This document shows, piece by piece, positions 1 to 6,541 of a stretch of 13,334 nt of DNA (its first letter is position 1; each line of letters opens with the position of its first letter). The DNA lies in assembly GCA_007135435.1 (NCBI GenBank), contig SLIW01000166.1:1-13334 (forward strand), in the 5' to 3' direction. The notes beneath the pieces were generated by a model, which was not told where the DNA came from, did not search any database, and saw only the letters and a program-made list of their open reading frames with translations. Made by a program: the position numbers and the translations under genes. The stretch is from Natronomonas sp. GTDB taxonomy: Archaea > Halobacteriota > Halobacteria > Halobacteriales > Haloarculaceae.

Positions 1-202
1 CGTCGGCGCGAGCCGGCGCGAGCCGTTCGCCGACCACCTCCCGCTCGGAGAGCGAGACGGCCTCGAGGGCCGCCGCGTCGCAGGCGGCTGCCGCCGCGTC
101 GTACCCCGCCTCGCGGTCACCGGCGAGGACGAGCAGGCGGCGCTCGTTCGTGGCCGAGGCCTCCGCGCGGAGGGCGCGTGCCGCCTCCCGGACCGCGTCC
201 AT
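1..202 (-). CDS. tmcA: Probable tRNA(Met) cytidine acetyltransferase TmcA, N-terminal part (runs off the left edge)
   Basis: An uninterrupted minus-strand frame begins with ATG at 200-202 and is open to base 1, giving 67 residues. It reads MDAVREAARALRAEA, then NERRLLVLAGDREAGYDAA (about residues 19-37), and later ERLAPARAD. The RLLVLAGDREAGYDAA stretch and the ERLAP element look like the N-terminal domain of haloarchaeal TmcA, which places N4-acetylcytidine on tRNA using acetyl-CoA and ATP. The helicase and GNAT acetyltransferase domains would lie beyond the window, so the assignment rests only on this N-terminus and on a chromosomal context of translation genes. The gene is divergent from the oxidoreductase at 365, with 162 bp between the two starts. 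Another haloarchaeal protein sharing this N-terminal fold is possible. Confidence 0.65.
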   Translation of the reverse strand, partial: MDAVREAARALRAEASATNERRLLVLAGDREAGYDAAAAACDAAALEAVSLSEREVVGERLAPARAD

Positions 203-336
203 ACCGGTCGCACGGCCCGGTCCGGGAAGGCTCCACCGGTCCAGACGTGGCGACCAGCGGGGAGGGGCCCGCCTCAGCAGGGGCACGGAACCGTCCCGGC
301 CGGCTCTACCGGCACGTCTCGCATGGTGGCGAACCG

Positions 337-343
337 CTTAGTG
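337..343 (+). promoter_or_regulatory. Possible TATA box of the MDR oxidoreductase gene
   Basis: CTTAGTG centred about 25 bp before the ATG at 365, in otherwise GC-rich sequence. The position fits a leaderless or nearly leaderless haloarchaeal transcript. Seen by eye only. Confidence 0.4.
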
Positions 344-364
344 AGGCGGCCCCGAGGATCGGGC

Positions 365-1381
365 ATGGACCCCGAGACCAACCGACAGTGGTTGCTGTCG
401 AGCCGACCGACCGGCGAGCCGTCGATGGAGAACGTGGAGCTGGTCGAGACCGACGTCCCGGAGCCCGGACCCCACGAGGTGCTGGTCCGGACGCTGTACC
501 TGTCGGTCGACCCGTACATGCGCGGGCGGATGCGCGACGTCGAGTCATACGCCGAGCCCTGGGAGGTCGGCGAGCCGATGCGCGCGGGCGCCGTCGGGGA
601 GGTCAGGGCGTCGAACCACCCGGACTTCTCGGAGGGTGACGTCGTGACCGGGACGCTCCTGTGGGCCGACTACGCCGTCGCCGAGGGCCGGGACCTCCGG
701 CGGATCGACCCGGACCGCGGCCCGATCTCGACCGCGCTGGGCGTGCTCGGGATGCCTGGGGTGACCGCCTACTTCGGGACGACCGACGTCGCCGAGCCGA
801 CCCCGGGCGACACCGTGGTGGTAAACGCGGCCGCGGGCGCAGTCGGGAGCGTCGTCGGCCAGCTCGCCGGGCTCGCGGGCGCCCGAGTGGTCGGCATCGC
901 CGGCGCCGACGAGAAGCTCGAGTGGCTCGAGTCGGTCGGGTTCGACGCCGGGATCAACTACCGGGAGGAGGACGTCACCGCGGCGCTTCGGGAGGCCTGT
1001 CCGGACGGCGTCGACGTCTACTTCGACAACGTCGGCGGCGAGATCACGGACGCCGTCTGGCCGCTGTTGAACGTCCGTGCCCGGGTCGCCGTCTGCGGGC
1101 AGATCGCCCTCTACAACGCCACGGAGACGCCGACCGGACCGCGGAAGCTCTGGAAGCTGATCGAGACCCGCGCCCGCGTCGAGGGCCTCCTCGTCCGCGA
1201 CTACGAGGACCGCTGGGGCGAGGCGCTCGACCGCCTCTCGCGGTGGGTCGAGTCGGGCGAGATCGAGTACCGTGAGAACGTGGTCGACGGGCTCGAGAAC
1301 GCCCCCGACGCCTTCTTCGCCCTCTTCGAGGGCACGAAGATCGGCAAGCAGCTCGTCCGGGTCGGCGAGCGGTCGGAGTGA
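365..1381 (+). CDS. NADPH-dependent MDR-superfamily oxidoreductase (CurA/COG2130 type)
   Basis: A 338-residue zinc-independent medium-chain dehydrogenase/reductase. Sequence signs are an N-terminal GroES-like half with LSVDPYMRGRM (residues 46-56), typical of the CurA/leukotriene-B4-dehydrogenase-like family; a Rossmann nucleotide-binding motif AAAGAVGSVVGQ (155-166); and YFDNVGG (219-225), also characteristic of the family. The length is normal for it. Such enzymes reduce activated C=C double bonds of enals and enones with NADPH in the cytosol; the substrate cannot be told from sequence. I prefer the ATG at 365 over the in-frame start at 323, because the TATA-like element at 337-343 would lie inside the longer version and homologues start near this point. 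The 3' end is embedded in a 13-bp tandem array that contributes the stop codon. Confidence 0.88.
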   Translation: MDPETNRQWLLSSRPTGEPSMENVELVETDVPEPGPHEVLVRTLYLSVDPYMRGRMRDVESYAEPWEVGEPMRAGAVGEVRASNHPDFSEGDVVTGTLLWADYAVAEGRDLRRIDPDRGPISTALGVLGMPGVTAYFGTTDVAEPTPGDTVVVNAAAGAVGSVVGQLAGLAGARVVGIAGADEKLEWLESVGFDAGINYREEDVTAALREACPDGVDVYFDNVGGEITDAVWPLLNVRARVAVCGQIALYNATETPTGPRKLWKLIETRARVEGLLVRDYEDRWGEALDRLSRWVESGEIEYRENVVDGLENAPDAFFALFEGTKIGKQLVRVGERSE

Positions 1382-1457
1382 GCGACTGAGATTCGCGGTC
1401 GGGGTGAGATGACGGAGTGAGCGGTCGAGGTGAGCGGTCGGGCTGAGCGGTTGCAAT
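1367..1457 (+). repeat. 13-bp degenerate tandem repeat, seven units, overlapping a stop codon
   Basis: Seven consecutive 13-mers: 1367 GAGCGGTCGGAGT, 1380 GAGCGACTGAGAT, 1393 TCGCGGTCGGGGT, 1406 GAGATGACGGAGT, 1419 GAGCGGTCGAGGT, 1432 GAGCGGTCGGGCT, 1445 GAGCGGTTGCAAT. The first unit is the end of the oxidoreductase CDS, and its junction with unit 2 forms the TGA stop (1379-1381). Confidence 0.85.
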
Positions 1458-1567
1458 TCGCGGACGGATCGTCATACCCCACCGTCCCGTCGATGACCGG
1501 TCCGGGAACCGCCCAACCGCCCGCCGGTGCGCCACCGGTTCGCAGGGCGGCGGTGTCCTTGACAAGC

Positions 1568-1575
1568 GTTAAATG
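1568..1575 (+). promoter_or_regulatory. TATA-like element of the zinc-finger/aEF1B operon
   Basis: GTTAAATG centred about 27 bp upstream of the ATG at 1598, in an otherwise GC-rich stretch. Spacing fits a leaderless transcript. Confidence 0.55.
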
Positions 1576-1597
1576 GCGCGCCGTCGGACCTCGACGC

Positions 1598-1780
1598 ATG
1601 AGCAGCGAGAGCGACCGACGTCGGACCCGCAAGTGTGTCTCCTGTGGGATCAACATCTCCGGGACGAACGCGGCCGCGTTCAAGTGCCCCGAGTGCGGCC
1701 AACAGATCTACCGGTGTGCGAAGTGCCGCAAGCAGAGCAACCTCTACGAGTGCCCGCAGTGCGGTTTCACGGGGCCGTAA
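1598..1780 (+). CDS. Small CPxCG-type zinc-finger protein (HVO_2753 family)
   Basis: A 60-residue protein with four CxxC pairs: C13/C16 (followed by G), C30/C33 (CPECG), C40/C43 (CAKCR, without the glycine) and C52/C55 (CPQCG). Four knuckles could form two zinc sites. The N-terminus is short and basic. The C-terminus reads CPQCGFTGP. Family, length and position immediately before aEF1B match the Haloferax volcanii microprotein HVO_2753, which as I recall has an NMR structure and affects swarming and biofilm formation; its molecular partner is unknown. The start at 1598 is chosen because it lies about 27 bp after GTTAAATG and leaves a 60-residue protein. Only 2 bp separate it from aEF1B, so the two are almost certainly co-transcribed, which suggests a link to translation. 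Confidence 0.9.
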   Translation: MSSESDRRRTRKCVSCGINISGTNAAAFKCPECGQQIYRCAKCRKQSNLYECPQCGFTGP

Positions 1781-1782
1781 CC

Positions 1783-2049
1783 ATGGGTAAGGTCGCCGCC
1801 CGGATGAAGGTCATGCCGCAGAGCCCCGAGGTCGACCTGGACGAGCTCCAGGAACGCCTCGAGAACGCCCTCCCGGAGGGCGCCAAGATCAGCCGCGTCG
1901 ACCGCGAGGACGTCGCTTTCGGCCTCATCGCGCTCTACCCCACGGTGCTGGTCCCCGACGACGCCGGCGGCACCGACGCCGTCGAGGACGCCTTCGCCGG
2001 CGTCGAGGGCGTCGAGAGCGTCGCCGTCGACGAGGTCGGCCGGATCTGA
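1783..2049 (+). CDS. ef1b: Translation elongation factor aEF1B (EF-1 beta)
   Basis: An 88-residue protein, the usual size of archaeal aEF1B, which corresponds to the catalytic C-terminal domain of eukaryotic eEF1Bα. It exchanges GDP for GTP on aEF1A, the factor that delivers aminoacyl-tRNA to the ribosome. Visible family features are the N-terminal [20 protein letters not shown] strand region, an amphipathic helix rich in E and L (about residues 20-30), the central [16 protein letters not shown] stretch, and a C-terminal [15 protein letters not shown] strand. The ATG follows the zinc-finger gene's TAA by 2 bp. A 242-bp spacer separates it from the next transcription unit. Confidence 0.95.
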   Translation: MGKVAARMKVMPQSPEVDLDELQERLENALPEGAKISRVDREDVAFGLIALYPTVLVPDDAGGTDAVEDAFAGVEGVESVAVDEVGRI

Positions 2050-2258
2050 ACGACGGGGCGTGCCATCGACTGGACCGGGAGTCGAGTGATCTGGTCGTCG
2101 GTGTGAACGACTTTCTGGATCAGTATCGGCCGTCGTGGACGACTCGTCCGAGAGGTCACTTCGCCTGCAGTGCGTACCTCCCGATCAGGGGAGGCTTGTC
2201 CTGCGACGCCGCCAGGGTCGTCGACGACTCGGGTCCTCGACGGTCCCGTAACGCACCA

Positions 2259-2264
2259 TTTATG
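2259..2264 (+). promoter_or_regulatory. TATA box of the rpl21e-rpoF operon
   Basis: TTTATG in the context CACCATTTATGTG, centred about 30 bp before the ATG at 2292. It is the most AT-rich spot in the 242-bp spacer after aEF1B. Confidence 0.65.
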
Positions 2265-2291
2265 TGTGCCACCGGACTACGCCACACAAGA

Positions 2292-2585
2292 ATGCCCAGT
2301 TCGAAAGGTCCACGCGAAGGGACGCGCCACAAGCTGAAGAACAAGCCGCGCGACCGCGGCATCTCGCCGCCGCAGCGCTCGGTCGAGCAGTACGAGGAGG
2401 GCGAGAAGGTCCACCTGCGACTCGACCCGTCGAACCCGAAGGGCCGGTTCCACCCGCGGTTCAACGGCCGGACCGGGACGGTCGTCGGCGAACAGGGCAC
2501 CGCCTACAAGGTCGCAATCACCGACGGTGGCGTCGAGAAGACGCTCATCGCGGCGCCGGCCCACCTGCGCCGACAGCAGGGCTGA
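2292..2585 (+). CDS. rpl21e: 50S ribosomal protein L21e
   Basis: A 97-residue basic protein, a normal length for archaeal L21e. It begins [20 protein letters not shown], the conserved basic N-terminal extension, and continues with [19 protein letters not shown], then [16 protein letters not shown], an SH3-like barrel with the KOW-like GRTGTV turn, and [10 protein letters not shown]. It is a structural component of the large subunit. The frame is open upstream to about 2103, but only the ATG at 2292 gives the family's N-terminus and sits correctly behind TTTATG at 2259. It is followed after 9 bp by the Rpo4 gene, so translation and transcription components share an operon, as in other haloarchaea. 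Confidence 0.97.
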   Translation: MPSSKGPREGTRHKLKNKPRDRGISPPQRSVEQYEEGEKVHLRLDPSNPKGRFHPRFNGRTGTVVGEQGTAYKVAITDGGVEKTLIAAPAHLRRQQG

Positions 2586-2594
2586 CCGGGCCCC

Positions 2595-2951
2595 ATGACG
2601 ATCTTCAAGGAGGTCCTGGACGAGGAGTACCTCACCGTCGCGGAGGCGAAGGAGCTCCTCGCCGCCATCGAGGAGGAGCGGGCCCTGGACGAGGACCGGG
2701 AGATGCGCTACGAGCTCGCGCGGGCCATCGAGCACGTCAACCGGTTCGCCGTCCTCGACGCCGAGGAGTCACGCGAGCTGGTGGGCGAGCTCGTCGAGCT
2801 CGAGAAGGTCGACGAGTCGACCGCCTACAAGATCGCCGACCTGCTCCCGCAGGACCGCGACGAGCTCCGGGCCGTCTTCGCCCAGGAGCGGTACTCCCTG
2901 GATGGCGACGAGCTGGACGAGATCCTCGACATCGTCGCGAAGTACGCCTGA
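2595..2951 (+). CDS. rpoF: DNA-directed RNA polymerase subunit Rpo4 (RpoF)
   Basis: A 118-residue highly acidic protein of the archaeal Rpo4/Rpb4 family, starting MTIFKEVLDEEYLTVAEAKELL. Rpo4 pairs with Rpo7 to form the stalk of RNA polymerase, which binds emerging RNA and helps open complexes and processivity. The N-terminal part holds the tip-associated segment. The C-terminal part reads ADLLPQDRDELRAVFAQER followed by LDEILDIVAKYA, the HRDC-like helical domain typical of the family. The C-terminus ends with the conserved hydrophobic pattern ILDIVAKY. It is the distal gene of the L21e operon. Length and sequence appear intact. Confidence 0.93.
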   Translation: MTIFKEVLDEEYLTVAEAKELLAAIEEERALDEDREMRYELARAIEHVNRFAVLDAEESRELVGELVELEKVDESTAYKIADLLPQDRDELRAVFAQERYSLDGDELDEILDIVAKYA

Positions 2952-3015
2952 GACCTGCGTTCGATCCCCTCGTTCGTCCTTTCGCTCGAGTGTGTGTCTA
3001 GCAGGGCTCTACGCT

Positions 3016-3084
3016 CTGGACCAGTACGGCTCCACGCCCTGGACCAGTACGGCTCCACGCTCTGGACCAGTCTGGTCGCCACGC
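3016..3084 (+). repeat. 23-bp tandem repeat, three units
   Basis: Units start at 3016, 3039 and 3062, each beginning CTGGACCAGT. The first two share CTGGACCAGTACGGCTCCAC. The third drifts after CTGGACCAGT but ends in CCACGCC. A fourth, weaker copy lies about 25 bp further on. The period is not a multiple of three and the array is outside any gene. Confidence 0.85.
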
Positions 3085-3257
3085 CACGGAACAATCACGT
3101 AATCGTGGCATGGACCAGACGGGTCACCTCGGAGTGGTTCAGACGCGCCGTCCGTAACCGCCCGACTACGGTTCGGGCAATCCGCTGGTTCCGGTGTGAG
3201 GCACTCGCCTGGTAGCCCCGTCCGATCGGCGCCAGCGGTCTCCCGGTTCGCAGCCAC

Positions 3258-3265
3258 TTTTTTTA
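3258..3265 (+). promoter_or_regulatory. TATA-like T-tract of the DUF655 gene
   Basis: Seven consecutive T followed by A, centred about 28 bp upstream of the ATG at 3290, in GC-rich surroundings. Distance fits a leaderless transcript. Confidence 0.6.
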
Positions 3266-3289
3266 CCATCCTCCGCGCATAGTCGAGAC

Positions 3290-3874
3290 ATGAACGACGC
3301 CGGAGCCGACGACGCCCCACCCGGGACGGCCGTCATCCTCGACTTCCTGCCCCGCGGCAACCCGGAGGACGATCGTCCCCAGTACGAGAAGTCGCCGGTG
3401 GCCTACGCCCTCGGCGAGGAGAACTTCCGGCTCGTCGAGGTCGCGCTGACCGACGACCCCGGCGTCAACATCGGCGACCGGGTGGAGATCGACCCGCCGG
3501 GCGAGAACGTGGTCGACCTCCGCGACGTGGACTACGACGACCTCACCGGCGCCGCGGAGTCCGAACTGGAGTACGCAATCAACGAGATCATCGACGCCGA
3601 CGAGCGGCGGTTCGTCGACTTTTACAACGACGCCCAGCCCATCACCACGCGGCTCCACGTCCTCAACCTGCTGCCGGGGATCGGCAAGAAGCTCCGCAAC
3701 AACGTCCTCGACCAGCGCAAGCGCCGACCCTTCGAGAGCTTCGAGGACCTCGAGGATCGCGTCTCGGGGCTCCACGACCCGCGCGGAGTGCTCGTCGAGC
3801 GCATCGTCGAGGAGATCCAGAAGGAGGACCTGAAGTACCGCATCTTCGCCCGACGGGAGCGAGAGGAAGCCTGA
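3290..3874 (+). CDS. DUF655 family protein (OB-like plus helix-hairpin-helix, putative nucleic-acid binding)
   Basis: A 194-residue protein of the archaeal DUF655 family. The N-terminal half (about residues 12-70: TAVILDFLPRG, then ALGEENFRLVEVAL, then IGDRVEI) looks like a small beta-barrel. The C-terminal half has LPGIGKK (128-134), a helix-hairpin-helix loop as used for non-specific nucleic-acid contacts, followed by RRPFESFEDLEDRV and a basic C-terminal helix. The fold suggests RNA or DNA binding. Its conserved position immediately before ksgA and near ribosomal genes suggests rRNA or ribosome work, but no biochemical role is known to me. It has its own T-rich promoter. The next gene starts 142 bp later, so the two may be transcribed separately. 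Confidence 0.9.
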   Translation: MNDAGADDAPPGTAVILDFLPRGNPEDDRPQYEKSPVAYALGEENFRLVEVALTDDPGVNIGDRVEIDPPGENVVDLRDVDYDDLTGAAESELEYAINEIIDADERRFVDFYNDAQPITTRLHVLNLLPGIGKKLRNNVLDQRKRRPFESFEDLEDRVSGLHDPRGVLVERIVEEIQKEDLKYRIFARREREEA

Positions 3875-3988
3875 CTGGAGCGAGGGGAATCCGTTCAGCC
3901 AGTCGGGCCGAGGGACGTCCGGGAGGCACACCGACATTCGTCGAGTAATCGACGGCCGAAGGACCACCTGGACCGTCCAATCGCACGT

Positions 3989-3996
3989 CATATACG
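3989..3996 (+). promoter_or_regulatory. TATA box of ksgA
   Basis: CATATACG centred about 24 bp before the ATG at 4017. It is a good TATA match and the only AT-rich element in the 142-bp spacer. Confidence 0.6.
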
Positions 3997-4016
3997 GCGG
4001 GGAGGGCTACGGAGCG

Positions 4017-4862
4017 ATGATGCGCGATCGGCAACCCGGGGAACGCGATCCGGATGCGCTCGTCTCCCGCGCGGGCGTCCGGGGCGACCCCGAGCACGAC
4101 CAGCACTTCCTCGTGGACGACCGGGTCCTCGACCGGCTCCCGGGGTACCTCCCGGAGGGGGCGGACACCTCGCACGTCCTCGAGGTCGGCGGCGGCGCCG
4201 GCGCGCTGACGGACCGCCTGCTGGCGGTCGCCGACCGGGTGACGGTGATCGAGCGCGATCCGGTGCTGGCGGCGTTCCTCGCGGAGGAGTTCGCCGACGC
4301 AGTCGCCGACGGGACGCTGTCCGTGATCGAGGGGGACGCCCTTGCGGTCGACCTCCCGCCGTTCACCGCGTCGGTGTCGAACCTCCCCTACGGCATCTCC
4401 TCGGAGATCGTCTTCCGGCTCTTGCCGGCGCGGCGCCCCCTCGTGTTGATGCTCCAGCGGGAGTTCGCCGAGCGGATGGCGGCCGCGCCCGGCGACGACG
4501 CCTACGGGCGCCTGTCGGTGACGGCCGGCCACTACGCGGACGTCGAGATCGTCGAGCCGGTGCCGAAGGAGGCGTTCTCGCCGGCGCCAGCCGTCGAGAG
4601 CGCCGTGGTCCGGACGATACCGCGCGAACCCGACTACGTGGTCCCGGACGACGAGACCTTCATGGCCGTCGTGCGCGCGGTGTTCACGCAGCGCCGGAAG
4701 ACGATGCGGAACGCCGTCCGGAACACGACCCACATCTCCGGCGTCGAGGACCCGGAGGCGGTGGTCGATGCGGCCGGAGACGAACTGATGAGCAAGCGTG
4801 CCGGGGATGTCACCCCTGCCGAGTTCGCCCGATTGGCCCGAATCGTCGACGAACTCGGGTAG
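4017..4862 (+). CDS. ksgA: 16S rRNA (adenine-N6)-dimethyltransferase KsgA/RsmA
   Basis: A 281-residue Class I SAM methyltransferase. It dimethylates two adjacent adenines near the 3' end of 16S rRNA during late small-subunit maturation (E. coli A1518/A1519). Seen in order: DQHFLVDD (28-35), the family's N-terminal QHFL motif; VLEVGGGAGALT (54-65), the SAM-binding glycine loop; an acidic VIERDPVLAAF segment after it; and NLPYGIS (122-128), the NLPY active-site motif of N6-adenine methyltransferases. The C-terminal helical domain has VRAVFTQRRKTMRNAVRN, which contacts rRNA. Length is normal. Two ATGs are adjacent at 4017 and 4020, and either could be used. The gene follows DUF655, as is common in archaea. 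Confidence 0.96.
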   Translation: MMRDRQPGERDPDALVSRAGVRGDPEHDQHFLVDDRVLDRLPGYLPEGADTSHVLEVGGGAGALTDRLLAVADRVTVIERDPVLAAFLAEEFADAVADGTLSVIEGDALAVDLPPFTASVSNLPYGISSEIVFRLLPARRPLVLMLQREFAERMAAAPGDDAYGRLSVTAGHYADVEIVEPVPKEAFSPAPAVESAVVRTIPREPDYVVPDDETFMAVVRAVFTQRRKTMRNAVRNTTHISGVEDPEAVVDAAGDELMSKRAGDVTPAEFARLARIVDELG

Positions 4863-5029
4863 CGGTTGGATCGGCACGGATCGAGGACCAGGCCGCGGAG
4901 TGGGTCGGTCGCCACGGCCAGCCAGCGTACAGGCGACGACCGATGGACACCGTTCCGTCCGGTGTCGCGGGACGACGCGACATCGCGGAAGCTTTCAAGG
5001 ACGGTCACGAACCCGGCGGCAACGGACCG

Positions 5030-5095
5030 AGACGGGACCGTGACGGAACCGTGACGGAACCCTGACGGAACCCTGACGGAACCGTGACGGGATCG
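5030..5095 (+). repeat. 11-bp tandem repeat abutting the mscS start codon
   Basis: Four near-identical units TGACGGAACC(G/C) start at 5041, 5052, 5063 and 5074. They are flanked by one degenerate unit on each side (AGACGGGACCG at 5030, TGACGGGATCG at 5085). The array ends 2 bp before the ATG at 5098, so it occupies the place of any ribosome-binding site. Eleven bp is close to one turn of B-DNA. Confidence 0.88.
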
Positions 5096-5097
5096 AC

Positions 5098-6540
5098 ATG
5101 ACGACGGCCATCCACCCGACCGTACTCGCGACGCCGGGGATCGCTTCGGTGCTCCAGGTAGCTTCCGGTCCGGAGCAGTACGTCCTGACGGTGCTCGTCG
5201 GCGTCGCCTTCCTCGGCTACATCTACGGGGTCTACCGGCTCGGCAGACACCTCAAGGCGAACCGCGACGACGACCTCGTCGAGATCCTCCAGGCCCTCGG
5301 GACGACCGCAGGGGCGATCCTCGCCAGCCTCGCGGTCGCCGTCGTCTGGGAGCTCTACGACGCGGTCGAGGAGGCCTACCAGCAGTTCCTCATCGAGCCC
5401 GTGACGGCGATCCTCCTGCTCGTGACGTTCGTGGCGATCGCGGTCACCTACACGCTCACGCGGGTGACGAAGCGGCTGGTCAAGTACGCCTCCGGCCGCG
5501 TCCAGGTCACGCCACACCAGCGCGAGCTGATCCACCACGTGGTCCAGCTGACGCTCTTCCTCGCCGTCGCGGCGTTCATCTTCGCGCTGTGGGACTTCGA
5601 CCCGACGAACCTGCTCCTGGGCGCCGGTGTCCTGGGCATCGTCCTCGGCTTCGCGGCGCGGAAGACGCTCTCGGGGGTGCTCGCGGGCTTCGTCATCCTG
5701 TTCAGCCGACCGTTCGAGGTCGGCGACTGGATCGCCGTCGGCGACCGCGAGGGCATCGTGACGGAGATCACGGTGTACAACACCGAACTCCGGACCTTCA
5801 ACGAGGAGCACGTGATCGTGCCCAACGACGCCCTCACCGAGAACGAGGTGGTCAACTTCTCGAAGACCAGCCGACTGCGCCGAGAGACCGAGATCGGCGT
5901 CGACTACGACGACGACCTCGCGGAGGCCGCCGCCGTCGCGGTCGAGGCGATGGAGAGCTGCGAGGCGGTCTCCGAGGCGCCGGCCCCGGACGTCGTTCTC
6001 GACTCGTTCGCCGACTCGGCGGTCGTCCTCCGGCTGCGATTCTGGATCGACCGACCGACCAGTGGGCTGGCGCGCCGGGCACAGAACGAGGTCGTCGAGG
6101 CGGTGAAGCTGGCGTTCGAGCGGGATGGCATCAAGATCCCCTACCCCCAGCGAGAACTGACGGGCCGCGAGGAGGCAGGGGGCCTCCGGGTCACGACGGA
6201 CGACCGCTCGGGGGTCGACGAGCACGGTGCAGACGGACGGGACACCACGAGGGTGGCCAGGGACGGTGTGGACGTTTCCGAGGCGACCACCACCGAAACT
6301 GACGCCACCGACGGGGCGGCCGCCGGCGAGTCGACCACCGAAGAGGCGGACACCACCGACGCGACCACCGAAGAGGCGGACACCACCGACGCTACCGCCG
6401 GCGAGGCGAGCGCAGCCGATCCGGAATCGGACGGGAAATCCCATGGACGAGGCGGCCCGGAGGAACCCGACGAGGGGCCGGTGACCGGGGTCGACGAACC
6501 CGCCGGTCGCGACGCCGACGGATCGCGGGAGGGTCGCTGA
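5098..6540 (+). CDS. MscS-family mechanosensitive channel with a long acidic C-terminal tail
   Basis: A 480-residue membrane protein. Hydrophobic segments lie at about 28-47, 66-86, 101-120, 143-165 and 172-203. The last is the MscS pore helix, with GAGVLGIVLGFAARKTLSGV from residue 175, then LFSRPFEVGDWI (201-212), where the beta-domain begins, and VPNDALTENEVVNFS (241-255). A C-terminal alpha/beta domain runs to IPYPQREL near 348-355. Residues from about 356 on are hydrophilic, acidic and rich in T, D, E and A, with a 10-residue repeat of about two copies; ordinary MscS proteins stop before this. Such channels open under membrane tension and release solutes during hypo-osmotic shock. The start at 5098 directly follows an 11-bp array. 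The HemK2 gene begins 1 bp after the stop, so the two are in one operon. Confidence 0.92.
   Translation: MTTAIHPTVLATPGIASVLQVASGPEQYVLTVLVGVAFLGYIYGVYRLGRHLKANRDDDLVEILQALGTTAGAILASLAVAVVWELYDAVEEAYQQFLIEPVTAILLLVTFVAIAVTYTLTRVTKRLVKYASGRVQVTPHQRELIHHVVQLTLFLAVAAFIFALWDFDPTNLLLGAGVLGIVLGFAARKTLSGVLAGFVILFSRPFEVGDWIAVGDREGIVTEITVYNTELRTFNEEHVIVPNDALTENEVVNFSKTSRLRRETEIGVDYDDDLAEAAAVAVEAMESCEAVSEAPAPDVVLDSFADSAVVLRLRFWIDRPTSGLARRAQNEVVEAVKLAFERDGIKIPYPQRELTGREEAGGLRVTTDDRSGVDEHGADGRDTTRVARDGVDVSEATTTETDATDGAAAGESTTEEADTTDATTEEADTTDATAGEASAADPESDGKSHGRGGPEEPDEGPVTGVDEPAGRDADGSREGR
6332..6390 (+). repeat. 30-bp in-frame repeat in the MscS tail, two copies
   Basis: Copies at 6332-6360 and 6362-6390 are identical over 29 bases, with a 30-bp period. 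They encode TTEEADTTDA twice, around residues 412-431. The period is a multiple of three, so copy-number change would keep the frame. Confidence 0.9.
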
Positions 6541-6541
6541 G

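Larger units (their letters stand above)
2952..3289. other. 338-bp intergenic spacer between rpoF and the DUF655 gene
   Basis: I see no convincing gene here. The spacer holds a pyrimidine-rich stretch just after rpoF, a 23-bp tandem array (3016-3084), a degenerate further copy near 3110-3133 containing ATGGACCAGACGGGTCACC, and the TATA-like T-run before the DUF655 gene. Open frames crossing the array are byproducts of the repeat. Confidence 0.8.

Noticed and set aside
178..639. Long plus-strand open frame across the tmcA/oxidoreductase spacer and into the oxidoreductase
   Set aside because: Arginine/proline-rich shadow frame of GC-rich DNA; the oxidoreductase in another frame has clear family motifs and its own TATA-like element.
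2103..2291. N-terminal extension of L21e or a separate small ORF upstream of it
   Set aside because: The ATG at 2292 gives the conserved N-terminus and lies 30 bp behind a TATA box; the extension has no homology and a non-haloarchaeal composition.
3009..3320. Minus-strand ORF containing the 23-bp repeats
   Set aside because: It overlaps the DUF655 start and promoter, is rich in R, and has no recognisable domain.
3663..4877. 404-residue minus-strand open frame opposite ksgA
   Set aside because: Composition rich in R, H and D reflects the antisense of a haloarchaeal gene; the plus strand encodes KsgA with intact motifs.
5005..6444. 479-residue minus-strand open frame opposite mscS, with repeats from the 11-bp array
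   Set aside because: Antisense shadow: no recognisable domain, and the plus strand has the complete MscS signature.
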